From assembly GCA_963739385.1 (NCBI GenBank), contig CAVUAI010000048.1, forward strand, positions 1-64,000: a stretch of 64,000 nt of DNA, read 5' to 3'. This document shows positions 34,225 through 42,505 of this stretch, piece after piece (within the stretch, counting starts at the first letter, position 1; every line of letters begins with the position of its first letter). A model generated the notes under the pieces. It did no database searches. It had not been told where the DNA came from and worked only from the letters and a program-made list of their open reading frames with translations. The position numbers and the translations under genes are program-made. The stretch comes from VAZQ01 sp963739385 (GTDB lineage Bacteria; Pseudomonadota; Alphaproteobacteria; Rhizobiales; Xanthobacteraceae).

Positions 34225-34598
34225 GGGTCTGGCGCGTCACCGGGCATCATCTCCGCGATGCGATATTCGTATCTGTCTTCTTTCTCGTTGTAGACGCGGT
34301 AAGCTATCAGGACATGGTCGAAGGGCTCGCGGTTCTGGAAATCGAACTGGCCGAAACCCCCTTTTTCGTCCGCGCCTCTGACGCCGACAATGGCGATCCC
34401 GGTCGGGCTGGCGTCCACCGCGGTTTTGATCAGGTCGACGGCGTCGCGCGCCTGCTGGCGTTGCCCCATCAGCGGACCGCCAGGGCTCAGCATAAAGTCA
34501 CCCAACTCCCGGTCCGAAGAGGGCTCGCGCTCGGCAGGAGATTCAGGCCGTACCTCCTCCGAATGCGCTCCCTGGCCTTCTTTCTTCAGTGCGTCCAT
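34221..34598 (-). CDS. putative N-terminal half of the same papain-fold protein
   Basis: 125 aa, starting at ATG 34598 with GGGAGGA 6 bp upstream. The first 45 residues are hydrophilic and disordered-looking (EEVRPESPAEREPSSDRELG). The structured part has TGIAIVGVRGADEKGGFGQF and then EPFDHVLIAYRVYNEKEDRY EYRIAEM, a beta-hairpin with a His at the position expected for permuted NlpC/P60 enzymes. It ends GDAPDP TGA, overlapping the next ORF's TTG. No signal peptide. Could act on peptides, amides or lipids; no substrate evidence. Confidence 0.5.
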   Translation of the reverse strand: MDALKKEGQGAHSEEVRPESPAEREPSSDRELGDFMLSPGGPLMGQRQQARDAVDLIKTAVDASPTGIAIVGVRGADEKGGFGQFDFQNREPFDHVLIAYRVYNEKEDRYEYRIAEMMPGDAPDP

Positions 34599-34610
34599 GG
34601 CAGGTCCTCC

Positions 34611-34778
34611 CTAGATCCAGCACGTCGGAGTTGAGGCGATTGCCCCACGCCGGTTTGTCTCGCGCGTAAAAATAGCGTTCATGGCTGACGACCTGAATTG
34701 CGTTTCGTCGCGCAGGAAAATGGTTTCAAACCTGTTTCGTGAGCGCTTGACGACAACCTCAACCCTCGCGCTCGTCAT
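34611..34778 (-). CDS. 55-aa protein, duplicated gene head (copy A)
   Basis: MTSARVEVVVKRSRNRFETI, FLRDETQFRSSAMNAIFTRE, TNRRGAIASTPTCWI. GGGAGG lies 5 bp before ATG 34778 and TAG is at 34611-34613. Its first 42 or so residues are shared with copy B at 32852. No family recognised; basic, no leader. The shared head with two different tails suggests a fusion or recombination module rather than a complete protein. Confidence 0.45.
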   Translation of the reverse strand: MTSARVEVVVKRSRNRFETIFLRDETQFRSSAMNAIFTRETNRRGAIASTPTCWI

Positions 34779-34793
34779 GGCGACCTCCCTTGC
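34653..34793. repeat. approximately 135-bp direct repeat, copy A
   Basis: Partner of 32727-32866, same orientation, about 1.9 kb apart. It spans the ribosome-binding site and most of the 55-aa ORF. The two copies bracket the papain-fold-like ORFs and the 263-aa ORF. Confidence 0.7.
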
Positions 34794-34867
34794 CCCAACC
34801 TGGAGCGCCCCTTTCAGGTACGTGCGTCTCTGGCGCGTCCATGAGGGTCCTCCCTCAAGCCAGAACC

Positions 34868-35934
34868 TCAGGGCGCCGGGGCATAGAGCGGCTTGCCGCC
34901 TGCATCCTTGATCGTGCTTGCCCAGGCTTGCTCGATGTCGGCGACCACGTTCTTCGGCAACGGCACGTAGCCGATCTCCTCGGCCATCTTGTCGCCTTTG
35001 GCATAGGCCCAGGCAAAGAACTTCAAGGCTTCGCGAACAGCGACCGGGTCCTTCGGCTCTCTGGGAACGAAGACGAAAGTGGCGCTGGTGATGGGCCACG
35101 AAGCTGCACCGGGCTGATCGGTGAGGATCAGGTAAAAACCGTCGTCCTTGTTCCACTTTGCGTTGGCGGCCGCGGCCTGGAAGGCCGCCGAGCTGGGCTC
35201 GACGGTCTTGCCGTCCCTGTTGATCATGCTCACCGTCGCCAGCCTGCTCTGCCTGGCATAAGCGTATTCGACATAGCCGATCGCGCCCCTGGTATTCTGC
35301 ACGCTGTCGGCGACGCCCTCATGACCGTTGGCACCGATGCCGGTCGGCCACCGGACAGAGGTGTCGGCGCCAACCCTCGACGCCCACTCCCGACTGACTT
35401 TCGACAGGTAATTGGCCCAGACGAAGGTGGTGCCGGATTCGTCCGACCGGTGAACGACCACGATGGGCTCGGGCGGGAGCTTCGCATCCGGATTGAGCTT
35501 CATGATCGCCGGATCATTCCAGGTCGTGATCTCGCCGAGAAAGATGTTCGCCAGCGTTGCTCCGTCCAGCCTGACGTCGCCGGTTTTGATGCCCTCGAGG
35601 TTCACGACCGCAACCGTACCGCCGATCACGCTGGGGAATTGAACGAGGCCATCCGCTTTGAGCTGATCGGGCGTGAACGGCATGTCGGAGGCCCGAAGCT
35701 CACGATGTCATTCCGAATCTGCCTCATGCCGGCGCCGGAGCCGATCTGGTAGTAGTTCACCAAAGTTCCGGTCTCTTTCTGGTAGGCATCCGCCCACCTG
35801 GAAAAGATCGGATAGGGAAACGTGGCGCCAGCACCTGAAATCTCCATGGCCGCCGCAGGCGAGACAGCGGCCGCAAGCGGCAGGCCGGTTACGGCGACAA
35901 GCCCGGCGCAGGCGATGGCGCGAAAGACTTTCAA
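34868..35934 (-). pseudogene. pstS: phosphate-binding protein PstS with one frameshift
   Basis: The leader MKVFRAIACAGLVAVTGLPL is followed by mature EISGAGATFPYPIFSRWADA, YYQIGSGAGMRQIRNDIVSF. After one missing G in the GGGCCTCC run (about 35690) comes DMPFTPDQLKADGLVQFPSV ... GTTFVWANYLSKVSREW, ending KPLYAPAP. This is a complete PstS (about 355 aa) except for that frameshift. It binds inorganic phosphate in the periplasm for the Pst ABC importer, but no pstC, pstA, pstB or phoU is adjacent, so it is an orphan copy. Homopolymer error is a real possibility. Confidence 0.88.
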
Positions 35935-36056
35935 AGCCTTTGCCCTCTCGGCGGATCAAGGTTTCGTTTCGCTGAGGATGCAAGGGCGACAACGGTAGCT
36001 CGGTGCTGCACCATAGTCTACCGCCCCAGCCTCAGCGAGGGTGTGCCGCCGTCGGG

Positions 36057-36380
36057 CGCTGCATCCTGGTGTTCTGCCTGATCGGCATCTACTCCATCAA
36101 CAACAGCACGACCGATCTCCTGCTCACGGCGTTCTTCGCCGCCTTCGGCTATCTCCTGGTCAAGGTCGGACTGGAGCCCGCGCCGCTCGTGCTCGGCTTC
36201 ATCCTGGGCCCGCTGATGGAGGAGAACCTGCGCCGCTCGCTGGTGCTCTCGCGCGGCGACCCGATGATCTTCGTCACCCGGCCGCTCTCGCTCGCGCTGC
36301 TGCTGATGGCGGCCGCCGTCGTCCTGCTGGTCGCGGTGCCGCAGTTCCGCAAGACGCGTGAGGCCGCCTTCCAGGAATAG
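36057..36380 (+). pseudogene. 3' remnant of a TctA-family tricarboxylate transporter
   Basis: The reading frame shows ILVFCLIGIYSINNSTTDLL, GYLLVKVGLEPAPLVLGFIL and PLMEENLRRSLVLSRGDPMI FVTRP, the conserved C-terminal approximately 105 residues of TctA permeases. The preceding roughly 390 codons are missing. Upstream sequence changes abruptly at about 36050, 115 bp from the divergent pstS start. It is a truncated relic at a rearrangement point. Confidence 0.78.
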
Positions 36381-36482
36381 GCTGGCGCGGTCCGTGGACC
36401 TGGTCCGGCCGGGCTGATAATTTGACGCCGCAACAAAGAACAAAGAAAAAGAACAACATCGGTCTGGGGGAGGCTTTGCTCC

Positions 36483-37769
36483 ATGCGCACGCGTCTATGG
36501 CTCGCATTGGCTGTCGCGGCGTTGTCCGGCGGCAGCGCGGCAGCCCAGGTCACCATGCTGGCGAACGCCACCGTCATCGACGGCACCGGCGCGCCGCCGC
36601 AGGCCAACGTCACCATCATGATCGAGCGCGGCCGTATCGTCGGCATCGCGCCGACGCCACAGGGACGCACCCTCATGGCGGAGGGGCCGGGCACCACCGT
36701 GGTCGACCTCACCGGCAAATACGTGGTGCCCGGCATCATCAACGGGCACGGTCACATCGGGCCGCCGCCGCGCGATCCGCAATTGCGCCAGTACGCGCTC
36801 TACGGGGTGACCACCACGACCAGCATGTATTTCGACCAGGATGACGTGCAGCAGTTCAAGGAGCGGCAGAAGGCCGGCGACCTGCGCGGCGCGCGCATCC
36901 TCACGGTGATGTACCGCTTCATGTCGGAGCCGTTCAAGCCGGGCTCGGAAGCGAAGACACCGGAGGAGGGTCGCGCCAAGGTGGATGAGATCGTGGCCAA
37001 GGGGACCGACTTCGTGAAGGTGTGGATCGACGCCCAGGGCGGCCGCCATCCCAAGCTCACGCCGGAGTTCACCGCCGCGGTCATGGATCAGGCCCGCAAG
37101 CACGACAAGATCCGGATGGCGCACATCGTCGAGCTCGAGGATGCGCGCCGGATCGTCGATCAGGGCGTCAACATCCTGGTGCACAACGTGCGCGACCAGG
37201 AGATCCCCGACGACTTCATTGCGACCTTGAAGGCGCGCAACGTCTCGGTGATCTCGACGCTCGCGCGCGAGGAAGCGCTGTTCGTGTTCGGCGACGGACC
37301 GAACGGGCCGGGCTTCACCGACAACCCGTTCTTTCAGAAGGGGCTCACCCCGGAGCGGCTGGCGCTGCTCAAGAGCAAGGTGCGGGATGATCAGGCGAAC
37401 GATCCCGCGCGGCCGCGCTGGCTGCGCATGTTCGACACCGACAAGAAGAACCTCAAGAAGCTCGTCAACTCCGGCATCCTGTTCGGCTTCGGCACCGATT
37501 CCGGCGGCGCGCTCGAGCGCTACTTTATCCAGGGCTGGTTCGAGCACCGCCAGATGGAGCTGATGCGCGACGCCGGGCTCACGCCGATGCAGATCATCCA
37601 GTCCTTCTCCCGGAACAACGCGCAGATGCTCGGCATCGACAAGGAATTCGGCACGCTCGAAAAGGGCAAGGCCGCCGACCTCCTGGTGCTCGCCAAAAAT
37701 CCGCTCGACGACATCACCAACATGCGCACGATCGAAGCCGTCTATCTTGGCGGCAAGAAATTCGAGTAG
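36483..37769 (+). CDS. exported amidohydrolase-family metal-dependent hydrolase
   Basis: 428 aa with signal peptide (LWLALAVAALSGGSAAAQ). Amidohydrolase barrel ligands are visible: HxH-type NGHGHIG, a candidate carboxylated Lys in DFVKVWIDAQGG, His in MAHIVE and LVHNVRD, and Asp in FGFGTDSGG. The C-terminal beta-sandwich returns with GTLEKGKAADLLVLAKNPLD. Imidazolonepropionase/prolidase-like periplasmic members act on cyclic amides or peptides; substrate unknown. It is followed after 10 bp by a beta-propeller protein in the same operon. GGGGGAGG precedes ATG 36483. Confidence 0.85.
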   Translation: MRTRLWLALAVAALSGGSAAAQVTMLANATVIDGTGAPPQANVTIMIERGRIVGIAPTPQGRTLMAEGPGTTVVDLTGKYVVPGIINGHGHIGPPPRDPQLRQYALYGVTTTTSMYFDQDDVQQFKERQKAGDLRGARILTVMYRFMSEPFKPGSEAKTPEEGRAKVDEIVAKGTDFVKVWIDAQGGRHPKLTPEFTAAVMDQARKHDKIRMAHIVELEDARRIVDQGVNILVHNVRDQEIPDDFIATLKARNVSVISTLAREEALFVFGDGPNGPGFTDNPFFQKGLTPERLALLKSKVRDDQANDPARPRWLRMFDTDKKNLKKLVNSGILFGFGTDSGGALERYFIQGWFEHRQMELMRDAGLTPMQIIQSFSRNNAQMLGIDKEFGTLEKGKAADLLVLAKNPLDDITNMRTIEAVYLGGKKFE

Positions 37770-37779
37770 GAGCAAAACG

Positions 37780-38859
37780 ATGCAATCGTCCGGTCATCTC
37801 ATCGCGTCGGTGGCAATGTTGGCGGCAGCGGTCACGCTTGCTCCGTCCGCCGTCAAGGCCGACAATGTCCCGAAATTCGCCGTCGATGCGTCCTGGCCGA
37901 AGGACCTTCCCGAAGGCTGGATCACCGGCCAGCTCGGCGGCGTCTGCATGGGGGCGCAGGATCAGGTCTACGTCGTCAACCGGCGCAACATCACCGACGA
38001 GGAGAAGGAGACCTCGATCTCGGCGCCCTCGATCATCAGGTTCGACGCCGACGGCAACGTGGTCGGTTCGTGGGGCGACCAGACCACGGTTCCGGGCTCC
38101 ATCCACGGCTGCTTCGTCGACCGCGACAACAATGTCTGGGTGGCCGGCAACGGCGACGGCGCCATTCAGAAATATGGACCGGACGGCAAGCTGCTGCTGC
38201 AGATCGGCACGCGCGGCAAGTTCGATTCCGTCGACGGCACGCGGCGCGGCAAGGGCCTCAACGCGGCGCATGACCAGTTCCACATGCCGGCCGGCATGGT
38301 CGTCGATCCCGGCAACGGCGACATCTACGTCGCCGACGGCTACGGCAACCGGCGCGTCGCCGTGCTCGACAAGGACGGCAAGTTCCTGCGGCAATGGGGA
38401 CGCCAGGCCACCGACGAGGAAACCCAGAACGGCGCGCCCGGCGTGTTCGCCGAGGTCGTGCACTGCATCGCCATGAGCAATGCCGGGCTCATCTATGTCT
38501 GCGACCGCCAGGGCAATCGCGTGCAGGTCTACCAGAAGGACGGCACGTTCGTGCGCAACATCCTGATCCCGAACGCGTCGGGCAAGCTGCCCGACAAGCG
38601 CGGCACGGCCTGGTGGGTCGCGTTCTCGCCCGATCGCGAGCAGCGCTTCATGTACGTCATGAACGGCGGCACCGAGCAGGTGCACACGCTCGACCACGCG
38701 AGCGGAAAGATCCTGTCGAGCTTCGGCCGCCCGGGACATCAGATCGGCAACTTCACCCACGGCCACACCATCGCGGTCGATTCCAAGGGCAGCATCTACG
38801 TGGCCGAAACGGATTGGGGCCGGCGGATCCAGAAGTTCAAGATCGTGGGCGGGCCTTAG
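37780..38859 (+). CDS. exported NHL-repeat beta-propeller protein
   Basis: 359 aa, starting at ATG 37780 with GGAG 7 bp upstream. The signal peptide runs to VKA. Six-bladed NHL-type blades: PGSIHGCFVDRDNNVWVAGN, HMPAGMVVDPGNGDIYVADG, VHCIAMSNAGLIYVCDRQGN, THGHTIAVDSKGSIYVAETD. Related to peptidylglycine alpha-amidating lyase-like propellers, which in many bacteria are encoded beside amidohydrolases as here. It could be a periplasmic binding or lyase partner of the hydrolase. The catalytic zinc ligands of the lyase were not verified. Confidence 0.82.
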   Translation: MQSSGHLIASVAMLAAAVTLAPSAVKADNVPKFAVDASWPKDLPEGWITGQLGGVCMGAQDQVYVVNRRNITDEEKETSISAPSIIRFDADGNVVGSWGDQTTVPGSIHGCFVDRDNNVWVAGNGDGAIQKYGPDGKLLLQIGTRGKFDSVDGTRRGKGLNAAHDQFHMPAGMVVDPGNGDIYVADGYGNRRVAVLDKDGKFLRQWGRQATDEETQNGAPGVFAEVVHCIAMSNAGLIYVCDRQGNRVQVYQKDGTFVRNILIPNASGKLPDKRGTAWWVAFSPDREQRFMYVMNGGTEQVHTLDHASGKILSSFGRPGHQIGNFTHGHTIAVDSKGSIYVAETDWGRRIQKFKIVGGP

Positions 38860-38910
38860 CGCGGCGCGACAGGATTGATCCGCCGACGCTGCGCGCCCCG
38901 CCGCTGCCGT

Positions 38911-39007
38911 CGTCATGGCCGGGCTTGACCGGCAATCCATCCTCTTACGAACAATCCATGCGCTTTTGCGAAGAGGATGGACCCGTGGGCCAAGCCCGCG
39001 GGTGACT
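38911..39007. repeat. imperfect inverted intergenic repeat
   Basis: GTCATGGCCGGGCTTGACC and ATCCATCCTCTT on the left pair with AAGAGGATGGAC and GGCCAAGCCCGCGGGTGAC on the right, with a loop containing CAATCCATGCGCTTTTGCG. This is the layout of a mobile palindromic element common between genes of Bradyrhizobium-like bacteria. It could act as a transcript hairpin. Confidence 0.65.
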
Positions 39008-39146
39008 GGTTTCCCGACGCATCCTCCAATACCGCCGGTGCGCTGGTGGCTCTCGATCAGACCGACGGAATGCTGCATGCTGTTCCAGGGATGTCATCCC
39101 GCTGCAATGCCGCGGTTCGATGTTGGACCGAGATGGCGAGGGCCTC

Positions 39147-40172
39147 ATGGCAGCGAACCGAGCGCCGCTTCTGATCGACTTCGCACTGCAGGGCGGCGGC
39201 GCCCACGGCGCCTTCACCTGGGGCGTGCTCGATCGCCTGCTCGAGGAAAGCTGGCTGCAGATCGACGGCATCTCCGGCACCTCCGCGGGTGCGATGAATG
39301 CCGCGGTGCTGGCCGACGGCTACGCCGATAACGGCGTCGACGGCGCGCGCGCCGCGCTGGAGAACTTCTGGCGCCGGGTATCGCGGGCGGCCTTGCTCAG
39401 TCCGTTCCAGCGCAGCCCCCTGGACGTGCTGCTGGGGCGCTGGACGCTCGACTATTCGCCCGTGTTCGTCGCCATGGATCTGATGGCGCGCGTGTTCTCG
39501 CCCTACGATCTCAATCCGCGCGGCGCCAATCCCCTGCACGACATCCTGGCCGAGATCATCGATTTCCATCGGCTCGCGCGGGCGCCGATCAGGCTGTTCG
39601 TCACCGCAACCAATGTCCGCACCGGACGCGGCCGGGTGTTCCGCAACAACGAGATCACGCCGGACGTGCTGCTGGCATCGGCCTGCCTGCCGACGATGTT
39701 CCAGGCGATCGAGATCGATGGCGAAAGCTATTGGGACGGCGGTTATTCCGGCAATCCCACCATCACCCCGCTGGTGCGGGAGTGCCAATCCCAGGACACG
39801 ATCCTGGTCCAGATCAATCCGGTCGAGCGGCCGGGGTCGCCACGCACCGCCCGTGACATTCTCAACCGGCTCAACGAAGTCTCGTTCAATGCCGTGCTGC
39901 TGAAAGAACTGCGCATGATGGCGCTGCTGCGCCAGGTCGCACATTCCGGCGATTCCGAGAGCGCCAAGTGGGCGGACATGCGCATCCACCGGGTATCGAG
40001 CGATATGATGGTCGACCTCGGCTATTCGTCCAAGCTCAATGCCGAATGGCAATTCCTGTGCATGCTGCGGGACGAGGGGCGCCGCGCCGGTGACGCATTC
40101 CTCGACGCCCATCACGCGGATCTGGGCCGACGTTCCAGCTTCGACCTGGACGAACTGCTGCAAGGCGTCTGA
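39147..40172 (+). CDS. patatin-like phospholipase
   Basis: 341 aa. Ser-Asp dyad hydrolase: oxyanion loop GGGAHG at residues 16-21, nucleophile Ser46 in GTSAG, catalytic Asp197 in WDGGYSG. No leader, so cytosolic. ATG 39147 with GAGGG upstream is preferred over 39120. It is followed after 4 bp by a GntP-family permease. In Hyphomicrobiales a patatin gene is often found together with 3-hydroxybutyrate dehydrogenase and a GntP permease, so a role in hydroxybutyrate or storage-lipid metabolism is a reasonable inference. The dehydrogenase is not present here. Confidence 0.9.
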   Translation: MAANRAPLLIDFALQGGGAHGAFTWGVLDRLLEESWLQIDGISGTSAGAMNAAVLADGYADNGVDGARAALENFWRRVSRAALLSPFQRSPLDVLLGRWTLDYSPVFVAMDLMARVFSPYDLNPRGANPLHDILAEIIDFHRLARAPIRLFVTATNVRTGRGRVFRNNEITPDVLLASACLPTMFQAIEIDGESYWDGGYSGNPTITPLVRECQSQDTILVQINPVERPGSPRTARDILNRLNEVSFNAVLLKELRMMALLRQVAHSGDSESAKWADMRIHRVSSDMMVDLGYSSKLNAEWQFLCMLRDEGRRAGDAFLDAHHADLGRRSSFDLDELLQGV

Positions 40173-40176
40173 GACG

Positions 40177-41631
40177 ATGGGTCTGATCGGGATCCTGCTC
40201 GGCCTGGCGCTGCTCATCTGGCTCGCGCTACGCGGCTGGAGCGTGCTGCTGCTCGCGCCGGCCGCCGCCCTGCTCGCGGCCGCGTTCGCCGGCGAGCCGC
40301 TGCTCGCGAACTGGACCCAGACCTTCATGAACAGCGCGGCCACGTTCGTCGCGCAATTCTTCCCGCTGTTCCTGCTTGGCGCCCTGTTCGGCAAGCTCAT
40401 GGACGACAGCGGCTCGGTCGCGGCGATCGCGGGCTTCATGACCGAACGATTGGGCGAGCGTCGCGCCGTGCTGGCGGTCGTGCTGGCGGGCACGCTGGTG
40501 ACCTATGGCGGGGTCAGCCTGTTCGTCGCCTTCTTCGTGCTCGTTCCCATGGCGCAGAGGCTGTTTCGGGCGGCGTCGATTCCGCGCCGGCTGATGCCGG
40601 CGGCGATCACGCTGGGCACCGCGACCTTCACCATGTCGGCGCTGCCGGGAACTCCGGCGATCCAGAATGCGATCCCGATGCCGTTTTTCGGCACCACGCC
40701 CTTCGCCGCGCCCGGCCTGGGGATCATCGCATCCGCCATCATGCTGGGGTTCGGCCTGTGGTGGCTCAACCGGGCGGAGCACGCGGCTCGGCGCGCCGGC
40801 GAGGGCTACGGCGCCGTGGCGGACACGCCGCCCGACGCCGCGGCGGAGGATCTGCTCGTGCGCGAGCTGGCCACCACCGCCCGCGAGTTCGATCCCGCGG
40901 AAATCCATCGCGGCCGGCACGGCGACCCGGCGCCGCCGGTGTTTCGCGCAGTGCTGCCGCTGGTCGTCGTGGTGAGCGTCAACCTGCTGATGTCGCTGGT
41001 CGTGCTGCCGGGTCTCGATTTCTCGTTCCTGGCGGAGGAACGCTGGGGCTCCACGACGCTGTCATCGGTCGCGGGCGTGTGGGCGGTGGTGGTCGCGCTG
41101 GCTTCGGCAACCGCGACCCTCATCGCGGTCAGCTACCGCCACTTGCCGGACCTGCGCGCGAGCATGGATGCCGGCGCCAACGCCTCGGTATTGCCCGCGC
41201 TGAGCGTCGCAAGTCTGGTCGGATTCGGCGCGGTGGTGGCGGCGCTCCCCGCCTTCGCGGCGGTGCGCGACTGGGTGCTGGCGATCGAAGGCGGGCCGCT
41301 GGTGTCGCTGGCCGTGGCCACCAACGTGCTGGCGGCACTCACGGGCTCGGCCTCAGGCGGTCTCACCATCGCACTCGATGCGCTCGGCGACACCTATATG
41401 CAGGTCGCGGCCGAGACCGGCATCGATCCCGCCCTCCTCCACCGGGTCGCGGTGATCGGCGCCGGAACGCTCGACAGCCTGCCGCACAACGGCGCCGTCG
41501 TCACGCTGCTCGCCCTGTGTGGCTTGAGCCACCGCGAGAGCTATCTCGACATCGTCATGGTCGCGATCGTCGGCGCGATCATCGCGCTCGTGGCGGTGAT
41601 CGCGCTCGGCTCCGCCTTCGGCTCGTTCTAG
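40177..41631 (+). CDS. GntP-family permease (gluconate/hydroxy-acid type)
   Basis: 484 aa, about 12-14 hydrophobic helices. It begins MGLIGILLGLALLIWLALRG and shows the family features LFLLGALFGKLMDDSG, YGGVSLFVAFFVLVPMA and PGTPAIQNAIPMPFFGTTPF, plus the repeat-like second half LTGSASGGLTIALDALG ... LPHNGAVVTLLALCGL. The long polar loop around residues 200-260 is cytoplasmic. It would import a small hydroxy-carboxylate with protons. It is translationally close to the patatin gene (4-bp gap) and converges on the cytochrome c gene. Confidence 0.88.
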   Translation: MGLIGILLGLALLIWLALRGWSVLLLAPAAALLAAAFAGEPLLANWTQTFMNSAATFVAQFFPLFLLGALFGKLMDDSGSVAAIAGFMTERLGERRAVLAVVLAGTLVTYGGVSLFVAFFVLVPMAQRLFRAASIPRRLMPAAITLGTATFTMSALPGTPAIQNAIPMPFFGTTPFAAPGLGIIASAIMLGFGLWWLNRAEHAARRAGEGYGAVADTPPDAAAEDLLVRELATTAREFDPAEIHRGRHGDPAPPVFRAVLPLVVVVSVNLLMSLVVLPGLDFSFLAEERWGSTTLSSVAGVWAVVVALASATATLIAVSYRHLPDLRASMDAGANASVLPALSVASLVGFGAVVAALPAFAAVRDWVLAIEGGPLVSLAVATNVLAALTGSASGGLTIALDALGDTYMQVAAETGIDPALLHRVAVIGAGTLDSLPHNGAVVTLLALCGLSHRESYLDIVMVAIVGAIIALVAVIALGSAFGSF

Positions 41632-41665
41632 CGTGGAATCAACGCGTAACCCGGCGGGTGCCGGA

Positions 41666-42496
41666 CTATCTGAAACCGGCCCGATAATAGACCGCCAGTC
41701 CCTCGATCTCAGCCGGCGTGAGTTGCGCGGCGATGGTCCTCATGCGCCCGTAAACGTCATTGCGTCGATCGCCCGCGGCATACAGCTTCAACTGCAGAGC
41801 AAGGTATTCCTTTCCCTGCTCGGACAGAATCGGGGTCTCGATCGGACCACCCGAGCCGGGCCGATGGCACGACGCGCAGGGCGGGATATTGCGGCTGGGA
41901 TCGCCGAGCTCGACCAGCTGCACGATCGATGCAGGTGATTCCGCAAGTGTCGCCGGATTTGCATTGCGCTTCGGCTGAGCCGCGTAATAGGCGGCAACGT
42001 CGGCGAGCGTAGCCTCATCCAAAGCCTTGGCGATATCCGTCATCAGCTGATGCGTTCGGCTGCCGGTTCGGTAATCATTGAGCTGCTTGTAGATTGCCGC
42101 GCCCGATTGACCGGCCAGATTCGGATATTCCGGAGCCGCCGACACGCCCTGCGCGCCATGACAAGACACGCACACCTCCTGCGCCTTGGCGCGGCCGCGT
42201 TCCGGTTTGGCATCGGCGAGGATCTGCAATACACCCGGCGTCCAGACCACCTGTGAAACCGGCGTGGGCGGCGTGCGGTCGAAAACCTGTTGCCGCGCAG
42301 GCGACCCGGGCAAGATGCCGAGTGCCCGGCAGATGGCGGTATAGGCGTCGACCCCGTCGCTCCTTCCCTGCACCACGGGAATGATCAGCACGCCCAGCAG
42401 AACGCCGCTGAGCACAATGCCGAAAACGGCGATGCTGGCCCAAATCCGCCATGGCCGATCGAGGGCATGAGGCTCGGACCCGGATGATTGCGCCAT
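41666..42496 (-). CDS. membrane-anchored dihaem cytochrome c
   Basis: 276 aa. An N-terminal anchor helix (WASIAVFGIVLSGVLLGVLI) precedes two class I cytochrome c domains with haem sites CVSCHG (about residue 110) and CASCHR (about residue 205). Distal Met ligands are probably in HQLMTDIAKAL and YGRMRTIA. AGGAG lies before ATG 42496, directly after the oxidase subunit I stop. It is last in a gene set of small subunit, subunit II, subunit I and cytochrome c, and should deliver electrons to the ba3-type oxidase. Confidence 0.88.
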   Translation of the reverse strand: MAQSSGSEPHALDRPWRIWASIAVFGIVLSGVLLGVLIIPVVQGRSDGVDAYTAICRALGILPGSPARQQVFDRTPPTPVSQVVWTPGVLQILADAKPERGRAKAQEVCVSCHGAQGVSAAPEYPNLAGQSGAAIYKQLNDYRTGSRTHQLMTDIAKALDEATLADVAAYYAAQPKRNANPATLAESPASIVQLVELGDPSRNIPPCASCHRPGSGGPIETPILSEQGKEYLALQLKLYAAGDRRNDVYGRMRTIAAQLTPAEIEGLAVYYRAGFR

Positions 42497-42505
42497 GGCG
42501 CGCTC

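Noticed and set aside
37714..39078. 454-codon minus-strand frame opposite the beta-propeller gene
   Set aside because: The plus-strand gene has signal peptide, ribosome-binding site and NHL blades; the minus frame has none.
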